Shown here piece after piece: positions 17,700 to 26,433 of a stretch of DNA of 64,000 bases. The DNA is taken from assembly GCA_965206775.1 (NCBI GenBank), contig CBDBKU010000003.1, positions 1,116,001 through 1,180,000 on the forward strand, given 5' to 3'. The notes beneath the pieces were generated by a model. The model did no database searches. It saw only the letters and a list, made by a program, of their open reading frames with translations, and had not been told where the DNA came from. Each line of letters starts with the position of its first letter. Within the stretch, counting starts at the first letter, position 1. The stretch comes from VXMF01 sp965206775. GTDB taxonomy: Bacteria; Acidobacteriota; Terriglobia; Bryobacterales; UBA6623. Made by a program: the position numbers and the translations under genes.

Positions 17700-18749
17700 T
17701 CAGGGGAGGCGGATCTTCAGGACCGGGCCCATGTCGAACGATGGCGGACGCCGGTTGCCCAGCAGGTCCCGCTGTTCAGCAAGGGCTGAGACCAACAGAG
17801 GCATCGCGATCGTGGAATCGCAGTGGCAGTCGACCATCCTGGCGCCCTTCGCGATCTTGCCCCAGCTCTGGGACTCAGCGAGCGTACAGCCTGAGAGCCC
17901 TCCCCAGTGAGGCGCGTCCGTCACGACCTGGAGTCCGTATCGATGGCCGCTCTTGCCCCGGTCCATAAGGATTGCGACGACCTCCGACTGCTGGGTGTAG
18001 TTCTTGGGAGTGCCGCCGCCAAAGTAGATCACGCCCGTTGCCTTCGAGTCCGCTACCGCGTTGGTGATCTCGAGGACGTCGGCCATCATGTCGAACATCA
18101 GCCGGTTCTCCCCACGATGGCGGCTCTCCGCGACCCCAATCCCGATGGAGCTGTCGCCGATCGCTGGGCAGAACAGCGGCACGCCGTGCTTGGCCGCTGC
18201 CGTGACGATCCCGTCTTCGGGGCAGTCCTCGCCTACCTCGAGTCCTAGCCGGTAGAGAAACTCGCGCGTCGTGTAGGGCCTCGCCTGGTCCAGCCGCGCC
18301 GCAAAGCTGCCGATCCAGAGATCGTGCTCGCGAAACCGCACCTCGTCGGCGAGAACGTCGTACATCCGGTCCACCATGAGGTCGCCGAGGGCCTCGTCGT
18401 CCATGTCTGGAGATCCCTGGTAGTGGTGAAATCCCTTGGTTTCGTGAATGTCGTGGAAAAAATTCGCTCCGGTTGAGGTCAGGATGTCGACAAGTCGGTT
18501 CTCGATCATGAACCGCACGACCCGGCGCATGCCAGCCGGCACCATCGCGCCGGAGAGGCCCATGAGGATGGTGCACTCGGGGTCGGCAAGCATTGCCTTC
18601 CAGACATCGAATGCTTCCCCGAGCTGGCGACCCTGGAAGGCCGTAGCGGCCATCTTCTCGAGCAACGAGGTTGCCGAATTCGACGACTCGACATGGAATG
18701 GATTCGTAGGCCTTTCTAGGAATTCTTCCTTATGCGCACGGTCGTGCAT
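17700..18749 (-). CDS. Deoxyhypusine synthase-like protein (possible homospermidine synthase)
   Basis: Bacterial member of the deoxyhypusine synthase family, NAD-dependent enzymes that transfer the aminobutyl group of spermidine to an acceptor. TSTGANFFHDIHE, GVPLFCPAIGDSSIGIG, VIYFGGGTPKN and AESQSWGKIAKGARM are all recognisable. Lys298 in SWGKI corresponds to the lysine that forms the enamine intermediate. Bacteria lack eIF5A, and characterised bacterial homologues make homospermidine, so a polyamine role is likely. Length (349 aa) is normal. It starts 55 bases downstream of the RidA lipoprotein gene on the same strand. Confidence 0.88.
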   Translation of the reverse strand: MHDRAHKEEFLERPTNPFHVESSNSATSLLEKMAATAFQGRQLGEAFDVWKAMLADPECTILMGLSGAMVPAGMRRVVRFMIENRLVDILTSTGANFFHDIHETKGFHHYQGSPDMDDEALGDLMVDRMYDVLADEVRFREHDLWIGSFAARLDQARPYTTREFLYRLGLEVGEDCPEDGIVTAAAKHGVPLFCPAIGDSSIGIGVAESRHRGENRLMFDMMADVLEITNAVADSKATGVIYFGGGTPKNYTQQSEVVAILMDRGKSGHRYGLQVVTDAPHWGGLSGCTLAESQSWGKIAKGARMVDCHCDSTIAMPLLVSALAEQRDLLGNRRPPSFDMGPVLKIRLP

Positions 18750-18804
18750 GGGAATCCCATGCTAGCAATCCGGCATTTTCGACAACCCCTGCCTGGAATC
18801 GAGT

Positions 18805-19995
18805 TTATTGGACAGCAATCATCTCGAGAGAGACCATCGAACCGGACGGGTTGCGTGCCTGGACAGCTGCAAGTGCCGGCGTGTTGTCGGGGAAAGTTTC
18901 TGCTAGCAACGTGCGAAGCTCGGGCAAATTGTCCAAATCGCTCAAGTAGGCAACCACGCGAACCACGTTGGGCAAGTCAAGCGAGGCTAGACGCAGGGCC
19001 GTGCCTTGGATCTCAACCGCGTTGAGGAACTGCTCTTGGAACGTGTCACCTACACCACGCATCGCCGAGGTGTAGGCCACGCCGCCGGTCAAAGAGACCG
19101 GACTCGATGCCCCTGTAGGCGCTTGGTCGTGCATGAACAGGCGTGTGATGTAGCTGTCCTCGGCAGCCACGACCGTGATTTCCACGGCGATATCGCCGGG
19201 AAGGCGAGAAAGAGGCACGTTCGAGTGGCTCGGCGCACCACCCGGACTGAAGACCGCCTCGAACGCTCCGTTGACAGACGCAGGGTCCGAAGAGGGTGGG
19301 AAATACGAGCTCGCCTGGACCGTGTTGTCGTAGCCGAGGCCCGCTGCGGCAAGAATCACGCCTACCGTTCGTAACGTCTGCTGGGCCTGCCCATGAGCGG
19401 ACTCGGCGATTTCGCCGGACGCGGGGTCTCGGCCGCCCTGCCCTGAAAGATAGACCCTGCTCCCCGCTTTCACGGCTGGAGAGTACGGACCCATCGCCGG
19501 TGGAATCTCGTCTTCGCTAGGTCGGATCACCGAGATCTCGGCTGGGTCCGAGTACGCGACGCACATCAGAAGGACTCCGGCTCCATTCGGCAGACCGGGC
19601 ATTTCTACGGTCGTCCTGGCCGGATAGCTTCCTTCTTGGAAGAGGCTGCCGTATACAGAATTCATACCCGCGTAGTTCTCCATGTCCGACAGGTGGACGT
19701 GGCAGCTCACCACTTGGGAGTAGTCGAGGCTTGCGAGCTGAAGCGACTCGCCAAGTTGCTGCATCGCCGAGCGAGTCTGATCTTCGACTTCGACCTGGGT
19801 GTCAGTCGGGGCGATAGCGCTCAGGTAGAGCGTCTTCCCAGCCAGAACCGCGACCGTGTTACCGTCCAGATCCTGGAAGACTTGGCGAGCAGACGGAGTC
19901 GCGGAAGTGCTGGATGAGGATTCGTATGTGGCTGGCGAGCAGGCAAGACTGGCCACCAAGGCGGCGAGGGCTGCTGTAGGGTGTTTCACGGCCAC
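18805..19995 (-). CDS. Lipoprotein with three tandem RidA (YjgF/UK114) domains
   Basis: Signal sequence with lipobox LVASLAC, then three RidA-like units: about residues 45-150 (LAGKTLYLSAIAP ... YSQVVSCHVHLSDMENY ... PARTTVEMPGLP), 165-280 (PAMGPYSPAVKAGSRVYLSGQ ... HSNVPLSRLPGD) and 288-396 (VSLTGGVAYTSAMRG ... NVVRVVAYLSDLDNL). RidA proteins normally work as cytoplasmic trimers of single domains that hydrolyse reactive enamines/imines. A three-in-one exported version suggests an intramolecular trimer in the cell envelope. The Arg typical of active RidA is present in the first unit (YPARTTVEM) but not obvious in the others, so catalysis is uncertain. The start may be GTG 19995 or, two codons on, GTG 19989. 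Confidence 0.8.
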   Translation of the reverse strand: MAVKHPTAALAALVASLACSPATYESSSSTSATPSARQVFQDLDGNTVAVLAGKTLYLSAIAPTDTQVEVEDQTRSAMQQLGESLQLASLDYSQVVSCHVHLSDMENYAGMNSVYGSLFQEGSYPARTTVEMPGLPNGAGVLLMCVAYSDPAEISVIRPSEDEIPPAMGPYSPAVKAGSRVYLSGQGGRDPASGEIAESAHGQAQQTLRTVGVILAAAGLGYDNTVQASSYFPPSSDPASVNGAFEAVFSPGGAPSHSNVPLSRLPGDIAVEITVVAAEDSYITRLFMHDQAPTGASSPVSLTGGVAYTSAMRGVGDTFQEQFLNAVEIQGTALRLASLDLPNVVRVVAYLSDLDNLPELRTLLAETFPDNTPALAAVQARNPSGSMVSLEMIAVQ

Positions 19996-20164
19996 AACGT
20001 AGCAGACTCGAGCAAAGACGGAGATACCCCACGATTTGCGTAGTTTCGGCGGGAGGGCACGATCAATTCAGCAATGCTCGTCACTGTGGGAAACGAAGAC
20101 GACCGGTCTGACGGAGACTTGAGGGCCGGCGGATTCAAGACCAAGAAGGCCGCCGAGGTGGCGG

Positions 20165-20247
20165 GTTTGAGGCACCTCGTGCCCGCGAACATGCGGCGAG
20201 GGCTGCAAAACCTCTATTCGCGGGTTCGATTCCCGACACATCCACCA
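20165..20247 (+). ncRNA. tRNA/tmRNA-like 3' end, probable island attachment site
   Basis: GCGGGTTCGATTCCCGA (20220-20236) is a T-arm with a TTCGATT loop; it is followed by CACATCC, A and CCA ending at 20247. Upstream, GAGGGCTGCAAAACCTC looks like an anticodon-type arm. A matching 5' acceptor strand (GGATGTG) is not visible, so I cannot fold a complete tRNA, and the divergent RidA gene leaves too little room for a full tmRNA. An integrase gene starts 138 bases later, so this is probably the 3' piece of a tRNA or tmRNA gene used as an attachment site. GTTCGATTCCC occurs again at 20344-20354. Confidence 0.4.
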
Positions 20248-20384
20248 CTCCACACTTCCCGTGCATTCCTTTTTCCTCCGTGAAATACTCTTAAGTTTTT
20301 GTGAATCAAGTGATTATGTGTCAATCAAGTGCTTGCGTGTTCCGTTCGATTCCCCCATAATCCAAAATAGATCGTTGGGTAAAC

Positions 20385-21544
20385 GTGGGAAAACTAACAG
20401 CCGCTACAGTCAAATCCATCACGAAACCGGGCCTGCCCGGAGACGGCGGAACGCTGTACCTGGCCGTCGCCAAAGCCGGCTCGAAGAGCTGGGTCCAGCG
20501 AGTCACCATCGACGGCAAGCGCCGCGACATCGGCCTCGGAGGGTATCCGTATGTCGGCCTCGCGCTGGCGCGCCAGAAGGCGTTGGACAACCGCACCGCG
20601 ATAGCGGCCGGGCGCAACCCGCTTGCCGAGAAACGCCGATCCAGCATTCCAACCTTCGCAGTGGCTTCCGTCCGGACTCAGGCGATGCTCAGGCCGCGCT
20701 GGAGGAACCGCAAGCACGCGGCCTCGTGGATGCAGACGCTAGAGCGCCACGCTTTCCCCATCCTCGGCGACATGGCCGTCGATCTCATCACTCGAGCGGA
20801 TGTGCTGGCCGTCCTGACGCCGATATGGGGAACGCGACCGGAACGGCCCGGCGCGTACGCCAGCGGATCCGAGCCGTCCTGCGCTGGTCATGGGCACACG
20901 GATATGTCACTGAAAACGTCGCGGGCGAAGCGATCGACGGCGCACTCCCGGCAATGCCAGCCGTCAAGTCCCACCTTCGAGCCCTGCCCTATCGGGAAGT
21001 CGCTGCCGCCCTCCAAACAGTGGAAGCGTCCAAGGCGTCGCTGACGGTGAAGGCGTGTTTCCGATTCGTGGTCTTGACCGCGACTCGATCGGGCGAGGCG
21101 CGCCTGGCTACGTGGTCGGAAATCGACTCGGTTTCGAAGGAGTGGCGAATCCCGCCGAGTCGCATGAAGGCGAAGGTCGAACATCGCGTTCCGCTGTCTG
21201 ATTCGGCATTGGCCGTGCTGGAGCGAGTCCGACCCTTACGTGGTGAAGCGGATCTGGTCTTCCCGTCGCCGTCACGCCAGGGTAAACCACTATCAGACAT
21301 GACACTCACAAAAGCGCTGCGAGACTGCGGCCTCGCAGATCGCGCGACCGTCCACGGATTTCGAAGCAGTTTTCGGGATTGGGCAGCAGAACAGACGGAC
21401 GCGCCACACACGGTCATGGAACTGGCTCTGGACCATACGGTCGGAAGTCGGGTCGAACAGGCCTACGCACGATCGGACCTGCTGGAGAGACGACGGCGCC
21501 TTATGTGCTCTTGGGCCAATTTCTTGGCGTCCAGGGTCACCTGA
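20385..21544 (+). pseudogene. P4-type tyrosine integrase, frameshifted
   Basis: The N-terminal arm-binding domain (GTG start, MGKLTAATVKSITKPGLPGD ... RDIGLGGYPYVGLALARQKA) is in one frame up to about 20843. The core-binding and catalytic domains (TARRVRQRIRAVLRWSWAHG to the end) continue in a second frame. Loss of one base near the GGAACGG at 20841-20847 accounts for the break. The catalytic domain keeps the Arg in TATRSGEARLATW, HGFRSSFRDWA and the Tyr in EQAYARSDL; the second-to-last His motif reads LDHTVGS. It sits just downstream of a tRNA/tmRNA-like 3' end, the usual arrangement for such islands. As it stands the integrase should be inactive unless the break is an assembly error. Confidence 0.85.
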
Positions 21545-21637
21545 ACCGGAACCAGAAAATATGTCGCTTTCGCTCTGGTAGCCGAACATGAAGTGATGCT
21601 GTAGTGGCCGATCCGAAAAATCGCCCAGAGGGACGTT

Positions 21638-21838
21638 GTGTCTGACGACGAGACGAATGGGACGCCAGCAATCTGCGACCAATGTGGCAAGTATTGGGCG
21701 GACGTAGACGGCAGCGGATTGTGTGCCGCCTGCCTTGAACTGCGCGATCACGATCCTCGACCCGAAAACCGTGACTCCCGGTCGTACCGCCGCCGGATTC
21801 GTTTTCGGTATACGGTTCCAAGGAAAAAGCCGAACTGA
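21638..21838 (+). CDS. Small zinc-ribbon protein
   Basis: A 66-residue frame with a GTG start and a GAGG site about seven bases upstream. It contains CDQCGKYW and, 11 residues after the first pair, CAACLEL: two CxxC knuckles suited to one zinc ion. The C-terminus is Arg-rich (SYRRRIRFRYTVPRKKPN), compatible with nucleic-acid binding. It lies inside the island, right after the broken integrase. No family can be named. Confidence 0.45.
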   Translation: MSDDETNGTPAICDQCGKYWADVDGSGLCAACLELRDHDPRPENRDSRSYRRRIRFRYTVPRKKPN

Positions 21839-22496
21839 CCACGGCTGAAGCTGGGAGGTCTTGCGGAACTGTACGTACGGCCTGAAACGGAATTTGAATC
21901 GTAAGCGAGGCTTGCTTCCTACTGACGGACTGACATTGCTGGCCGCAAAGCCGAAGGCCGGGGAGAGCACGCTAGTTCGCTGATTAGCGCATTGCGTGGC
22001 CAGAGGAACTGAATCCTTCCTGGGAATTCCCTGCAAGCACGTTCCGGTCTTGCATTTTCCGCTGAAAGCACCTACCGCGTTTCTGGTCGAACATTCCAGG
22101 AACCTGCTGACGCCGGGGGGGCAACTGCACATTCTTGACCATGACGAATCGGAACCGAAATTCCATAAGGGACTGCGGGAATCTGCAATTCGGGAAACTG
22201 ACGCAACGACTCCCGCAAGCCAGTCCGACCTCCCAATCTCCTACCGGTAAGGGGAACGAGAGCGTACCTGCCTCGGCGAAGCACGTCTCACCGGTCGGTC
22301 CCATGCCTGAGTATGCCTGAGCAGAAGCCTTTGCGGCATTCGCCTTGACGGTGGCCGATGATGACCAAGTCTCCCGGAAAAGGACGAACGACAGACGGGA
22401 CCGCAAAACTGACGAGCAAGACGTAGTTGGTTCCAATAGCATCCACAACCTTCGCGGTAGCTAGCACAAACCCTGAATTGAACTATCCAAATGGCA
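21839..22496. other. Non-coding stretch inside the island
   Basis: About 660 bases of mixed composition. A short plus-strand frame near 22060-22250 contains LLTPGGQLHILDHDESEP, which faintly recalls the end of a methyltransferase, but it is too short and isolated to call. No other recognisable gene, RNA or repeat was seen. Confidence 0.4.
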
Positions 22497-23435
22497 TTAG
22501 CACGAGCCGAATAATGAGTCATCGGAATCAAATCTTCTCGCAGTAACATTCACATTGACTTCTGGAAACCTACGAGAAAACGAATTTTCCATGATTTCAG
22601 CCCCTCGCTCAACATTCTCACGAAACGAAGAATCGTCCCTAAATTGTAACAGAACCGCATCATGTATAGGAAGAATAATCGAATCCGGACCAAATTCATC
22701 ATACAGATCAACTAGCGCCTCCTTAACAATCACCGAAGCTGTTGATTGAACACTGTGGTTAAGTGACCATCTTCGCTCCCTATCTGTTAACGCACCGTGA
22801 TGATCTCGGTATCGCCTATTTCCCCACACGCTTGATACAAATCCATCATTCAGAAGTTGTCTTTGCTGGTCCTCTTGATAATCCTTGATGCCGGCATAAT
22901 TCCCAAAAAACGAACGAATCGCATCCACATATTCGGAACGCTCTGTGACTGAACTTAGATCGCCTAGCAGAAACTTCGCAATCCGTTCTGGTGACATCCC
23001 ATACGAAAATGAAAGGTAGACTCGCTTCGCAAGTTGTCGACGGCTGCTATCTCGAAACAAGCGATTTGCGAGTGACAAGTAGACATCCCCGGTGTTGTAC
23101 GCAGACAATAACGACTCGTCAGACACTAATCCCGCCAAGACGCCAGGCTCAAACTGAGCATAGTCCAAATAGGCCAGCCGCAACCCTGGATCTGCCGATA
23201 CGAGTGAGCGGTAGGACCTTCGAAGCTGCTGTAGATTTGGGTCGGCAACTGAAATACGACTAGTAACTGTAGCAACCACACGAAACACGGGGTGTACCCG
23301 ACCAGACTCAGACAAAGCTCGCTTGATTATAGATTCGTCTTGACCCGCCTTCACAAGAGACAAAAAGGCACGCGCAAAATTTGAATGTGAGGTCGCAAAT
23401 TCGAAAGCATCTTGGAGCCTACTCCCCACAGGCAC
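22497..23435 (-). CDS. Family A (Pol I-like) DNA polymerase palm/fingers domain, stand-alone
   Basis: A 312-residue protein with the polymerase motifs only. VVATVTSRISVADPNLQQL corresponds to the template/primer-binding strand. LAYLDYAQFEPGVLAGLV is motif A with the catalytic Asp. RQLAKRVYLSFSYGM is motif B, in which the usual K-x7-YG spacing is kept. ILPIHDAVLLQF is motif C, with HDA in place of the normal HDE. No 5' nuclease or 3'-5' exonuclease domain is present, and the protein is about half a Klenow fragment. Composition is AT-rich relative to the chromosome. It overlaps the upstream gene by 17 bases in another frame, so the two may be coupled, or may be one gene broken by a frameshift. 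Probably phage- or element-derived. Confidence 0.7.
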   Translation of the reverse strand: MPVGSRLQDAFEFATSHSNFARAFLSLVKAGQDESIIKRALSESGRVHPVFRVVATVTSRISVADPNLQQLRRSYRSLVSADPGLRLAYLDYAQFEPGVLAGLVSDESLLSAYNTGDVYLSLANRLFRDSSRRQLAKRVYLSFSYGMSPERIAKFLLGDLSSVTERSEYVDAIRSFFGNYAGIKDYQEDQQRQLLNDGFVSSVWGNRRYRDHHGALTDRERRWSLNHSVQSTASVIVKEALVDLYDEFGPDSIILPIHDAVLLQFRDDSSFRENVERGAEIMENSFSRRFPEVNVNVTARRFDSDDSLFGSC

Positions 23436-23880
23436 TTCTATGCGGATGGATATTCCAAAACGTGAACCCGGAGGGGTTCCTATTCAGGGATCGGGCGACC
23501 TGAATAAATGCTAGGTACCTCTCCTTGCGAATCCGATGTAGCAATTCCTCCGCTGTGGAAGTAGAAATACGAATTCCCATGAACTGGCGATACGCGAAGA
23601 GCCCTTGTAGCTGACATTCGATCCGTGCGATCCGCTCCAAGTCATCACTGGCCCTCAGTTCTTCGGAAAGATCGTTCCAATAGCCCCGTAGGGCCTTTGT
23701 GATCCTTGCTGAGAGCCGAAGTGCTCTACTTCTGTCGCCCACACTCACCTGGCGTGAGACAATGTTCTCGAACTGCGTTACTTCCTCTGGGTGTTCAACG
23801 TACCGCTGAAGCGATACCCATATCGAATCTGATTCCGGGATGTCATCCTTTGGGCGGCCCAGTCTCAGACTTCCGAACAT
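23419..23880 (-). CDS. Helical protein of unknown function upstream of the polymerase fragment; 5' end replaced by IS end
   Basis: A 153-residue frame rich in charged helices (SRALRLSARITKALRGYWND, EELLHRIRKERYLAFIQVA) with no motif I know. Its composition matches the neighbouring polymerase fragment. The first codons, MFGSLR, are encoded by the inverted repeat of the adjacent insertion sequence, so the native N-terminus has probably been lost and this is a truncated gene that borrows a start codon. It may be the fingers/thumb portion of the same polymerase-like protein, split by a frameshift at 23419-23435. Confidence 0.45.
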   Translation of the reverse strand: MFGSLRLGRPKDDIPESDSIWVSLQRYVEHPEEVTQFENIVSRQVSVGDRSRALRLSARITKALRGYWNDLSEELRASDDLERIARIECQLQGLFAYRQFMGIRISTSTAEELLHRIRKERYLAFIQVARSLNRNPSGFTFWNIHPHRSACGE

Positions 23881-23881
23881 G
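23864..23881 (+). repeat. Left terminal inverted repeat of the IS
   Basis: CTCAGACTTCCGAACATG, reading into the element. On the minus strand the last bases form CATG, giving an ATG that opens the truncated gene 23419-23880. Confidence 0.65.
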
Positions 23882-23965
23882 GTGAACCTTCCTGCCGATA
23901 GGAGCTCCGGGATAAGTCACTAGCCGACAGGGACTTCCGCAATTGCAGCGCCGGTTCGAACGGGC

Positions 23966-23995
23966 TTGACCTCCCGCGCATGACTAGTTTATAAT
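23966..23995 (+). promoter_or_regulatory. Promoter of the transposase gene; leaderless start
   Basis: TTGACC (23966-23971) and a perfect TATAAT (23990-23995) are 18 bases apart. The ATG at 24002 is only six bases beyond the -10 hexamer, so transcription should start at or next to the A of the ATG and the message should be leaderless. No Shine-Dalgarno is seen. Confidence 0.65.
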
Positions 23996-24001
23996 GTCAG
24001 C

Positions 24002-26386
24002 ATGAATGGCCCGATCCCCCAGCCCTCCGGCCTGCCTTCCTCCCTGGATCTCCAGCCCCCGGCGGCCGTCCCTGTCAATTCCCGCCTCAGCCTGGTCTTC
24101 GACGGCAACCTCGTCGTCTACTTCCTCTTCACCGTCCCCTTCGCTTCCCACCCCGCCGACGACACCCACGCCCGCAATCGCTGGCTCGCCCACTGTGCCC
24201 TGCACAACCTGGCCACCCTCGCCGAGCTCGCCCGTGCCTTCCACATCAGCTCCCGCACTGTCCTGCGCGCCCGCCAGCTCCTCGAGCGCGAGGGCGAAGC
24301 CGGCTTCGCCCCGCGGCACAAGGCCCGCCGCCGCCACGGCATCGTGGATCCGGACATCCTTCTGCGCGCCGCGCGCATGCTGGCCTCCGGCTCCAGCCTG
24401 CGCCAGACCGCCCGCGCGCTCGATCTGTGCTTCGAGACCTTGCGCACCTATCGCCGGCGGGGCCTGCTGCCGGCCGTCGAAGCGACTCCGCCGCCCGCCT
24501 CGCAAGCCGCGCCCCCCGCACCGCCGCCGCCCGGGACCGACACGCCGACGGGGTCCGCCGAGCAGCTCCCGCCCCCGTCCGGGCTGGACCGCGAGCAGCG
24601 CAACCGGCGCGACGCGCAGGCCCCGCAAGGGAGGGCGACCCACGACACGCAGGGACGCGTCGAGGCCAGTCCGGGGCTGCTCACCGAGCGCGAGCCGCGC
24701 TTCGAGGCCCCTGTCTCGGCCGTGGCCGGCGGCGGCGTGCTGGCGGCCCTGCCCGCGCTGCTGGCCGAGGGCCTGCTGGCACAGCGCGGCCTGCTGCGGC
24801 TGCCGCCGGGCTTCTACGGCGTGCAATCGATTCTGCTCACGCTGGCCTTCCTGCTGCTGCTGCGTGTGCGGCGCGCCGAGCGGCTCGGTTACGAGCAGCC
24901 CGGGGAATGGGGACAGCTGCTGGGCCTGGACCGCTGTCCCTGTCCGCGCACGCTGCGGCGGCGGCTGCGCCAGCTGGTGGCGGCCCCGGAGGCGCTGGCG
25001 AGATGGCGCGGGGCGCTGGCGCAGGACTGGTGCGCGCAGGATGAGGATGCGGTCGCCACGCTGTACGTGGATGGGCACGTGAAGGTCTACACGGGCCGGG
25101 GCAAGTTGCCGAAGCAGTTCGTGCCGCGCCAGAAGCTGTGCCTGCCGGGGTCGACCAGCTACTGGGTGAACGCGCTGGGCGGGGCACCGCTGCTATGCGT
25201 GCACAAGGCGGTCGACAGCTCGCTAGTGGCGGAGATCCGGGACGGGATCGTGCCGCGTCTGAAGGAGCTGGGGGTGCTGGCCGGGGAGGTGGACCCGCAA
25301 CGGCCGCGGCTGACGCTGGTATTCGACCGGGAGGGCTGGAGCCCGGCCCTGTTCGCGGAGTTGCGGCAGCAGGGGATCGCGGTCATCAGTTGGCGCAAGG
25401 GCCAGCAGGAGGGGCGCTGGCCGAGGCCGGAGTTCCGGCCGACGACCCTGCGCCTGCCGGGGCCGCTGGGGGTGGTCCGGCTGGAGGGCCACGCGGCCGA
25501 GCGGGAGGTCGTGCTGGGCGCGCACGGCACGGTGCGCGAGATCCGCTTCTGGATTGACCGGCGCCTGCCGCTGGCAGGTCGCAACGGCCAGCCGCGCAAG
25601 CCGCAGGAACGGTCGGGCGAGCCGCGAGCGGGGCGGCGCCAGCCGGCGGCGATCACGACGCATCCGGGCCTGCCGCTGGAGCAGGTGGCGGGCCTGCTGC
25701 GCGCGCGCTGGACGCAGGAGAACTTCTTCAAGTACATGCGCGAGGAGTTCGGGCTCGACACCCTGGCGGACCGCACGCTGGAGGACGTCGACGCCGACGA
25801 GCGGGTGGTCAACCCGCAATGGCGCTACCTCGACAACGCCGTGGAGCGGCGGCAGGCGCAGCTGGGGACCCTGCACCGGCGCCTGGCGGAAGCCCCGCGC
25901 GGGTCGCAGGAAGCGCAGGATCTGAAGGAGCAGGTCGCGACGACAAGCCGCTACCTGGAGGGGCTGCGGACCGCACGCCGGGAGGTCGACCACTGGGTGC
26001 GAGCGGGCGACCTGCCCGAGGAGGATCGCCTCAAGGCGCTGGCCGAGCCGATGCGGGGGCTGCTCGACGCGGTGCGCATGATCGCCTACCGGGCGGAGAC
26101 GCGCTTGGCGGGGGCGGTCGCGCCGGGCCTGAGCCGGCCGGAGACCGCCCGCCTGCTGGTCAAGGCGCTGTTCCGCAGCGACGCGAGCCTGCTCCCGGAT
26201 CCGGACGCCGGCACGCTGACGGTCCGGCTGATGCATCAGGCGAGCCGGGGCCGGGACATCGCTCTGGCCCCTCTCCTGAAGGAACTCAATCAGACCCGAA
26301 CGGTATATCCGGGCACCAACCTGCGCCTCGTGTACGAGATCCTCCCGACCGATCCTGACGAAGCGGACGGACCTGCCGCCAGCTAG
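24002..26386 (+). CDS. DDE-type transposase with N-terminal helix-turn-helix region
   Basis: A 794-residue transposase. An N-terminal HTH (LATLAELARAFHISSRTVLR, then a second HTH-like segment SSLRQTARALDLCFETLRTY) is followed by a Pro-rich linker. The RNase H-like core has Asp in TLYVDGHVKVYTG, Asp in LTLVFDREGWSP and Glu in RWTQENFFKYMREEFGL. A helical C-terminus with a coiled-coil (EAQDLKEQVATTSRYLEGL) completes it. It resembles the large IS4-like or unclassified (ISNCY) transposases; I cannot assign the family exactly. Very GC-rich, unlike the polymerase fragments on its left. Expressed from a consensus promoter with no leader. The gene looks intact. Confidence 0.85.
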   Translation: MNGPIPQPSGLPSSLDLQPPAAVPVNSRLSLVFDGNLVVYFLFTVPFASHPADDTHARNRWLAHCALHNLATLAELARAFHISSRTVLRARQLLEREGEAGFAPRHKARRRHGIVDPDILLRAARMLASGSSLRQTARALDLCFETLRTYRRRGLLPAVEATPPPASQAAPPAPPPPGTDTPTGSAEQLPPPSGLDREQRNRRDAQAPQGRATHDTQGRVEASPGLLTEREPRFEAPVSAVAGGGVLAALPALLAEGLLAQRGLLRLPPGFYGVQSILLTLAFLLLLRVRRAERLGYEQPGEWGQLLGLDRCPCPRTLRRRLRQLVAAPEALARWRGALAQDWCAQDEDAVATLYVDGHVKVYTGRGKLPKQFVPRQKLCLPGSTSYWVNALGGAPLLCVHKAVDSSLVAEIRDGIVPRLKELGVLAGEVDPQRPRLTLVFDREGWSPALFAELRQQGIAVISWRKGQQEGRWPRPEFRPTTLRLPGPLGVVRLEGHAAEREVVLGAHGTVREIRFWIDRRLPLAGRNGQPRKPQERSGEPRAGRRQPAAITTHPGLPLEQVAGLLRARWTQENFFKYMREEFGLDTLADRTLEDVDADERVVNPQWRYLDNAVERRQAQLGTLHRRLAEAPRGSQEAQDLKEQVATTSRYLEGLRTARREVDHWVRAGDLPEEDRLKALAEPMRGLLDAVRMIAYRAETRLAGAVAPGLSRPETARLLVKALFRSDASLLPDPDAGTLTVRLMHQASRGRDIALAPLLKELNQTRTVYPGTNLRLVYEILPTDPDEADGPAAS

Positions 26387-26433
26387 GCCACTGGACTGAA
26401 TCGGGTCCAATTAGTGACACGCAAAACCGGTCG

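Noticed and set aside
19911..19935. GGATTCG stretch as the 5' end of a tmRNA paired with the 3' end at 20247
   Set aside because: It encodes the start of the RidA lipoprotein and lacks the GACGGG that follows GGATTCG in tmRNAs.
21293..22132. 279-codon minus-strand frame overlapping the integrase
   Set aside because: It lies mostly antisense to conserved integrase codons and shows no domain; it is a shadow frame.
21996..22250. Possible methyltransferase fragment (LLTPGGQLHILDHDESEP)
   Set aside because: Only one short block is suggestive, with no upstream SAM-binding motifs in any frame.
24006..25082. Long Ser/Pro/Arg-rich frame inside the transposase gene
   Set aside because: It is a shadow of the GC-rich transposase reading frame.
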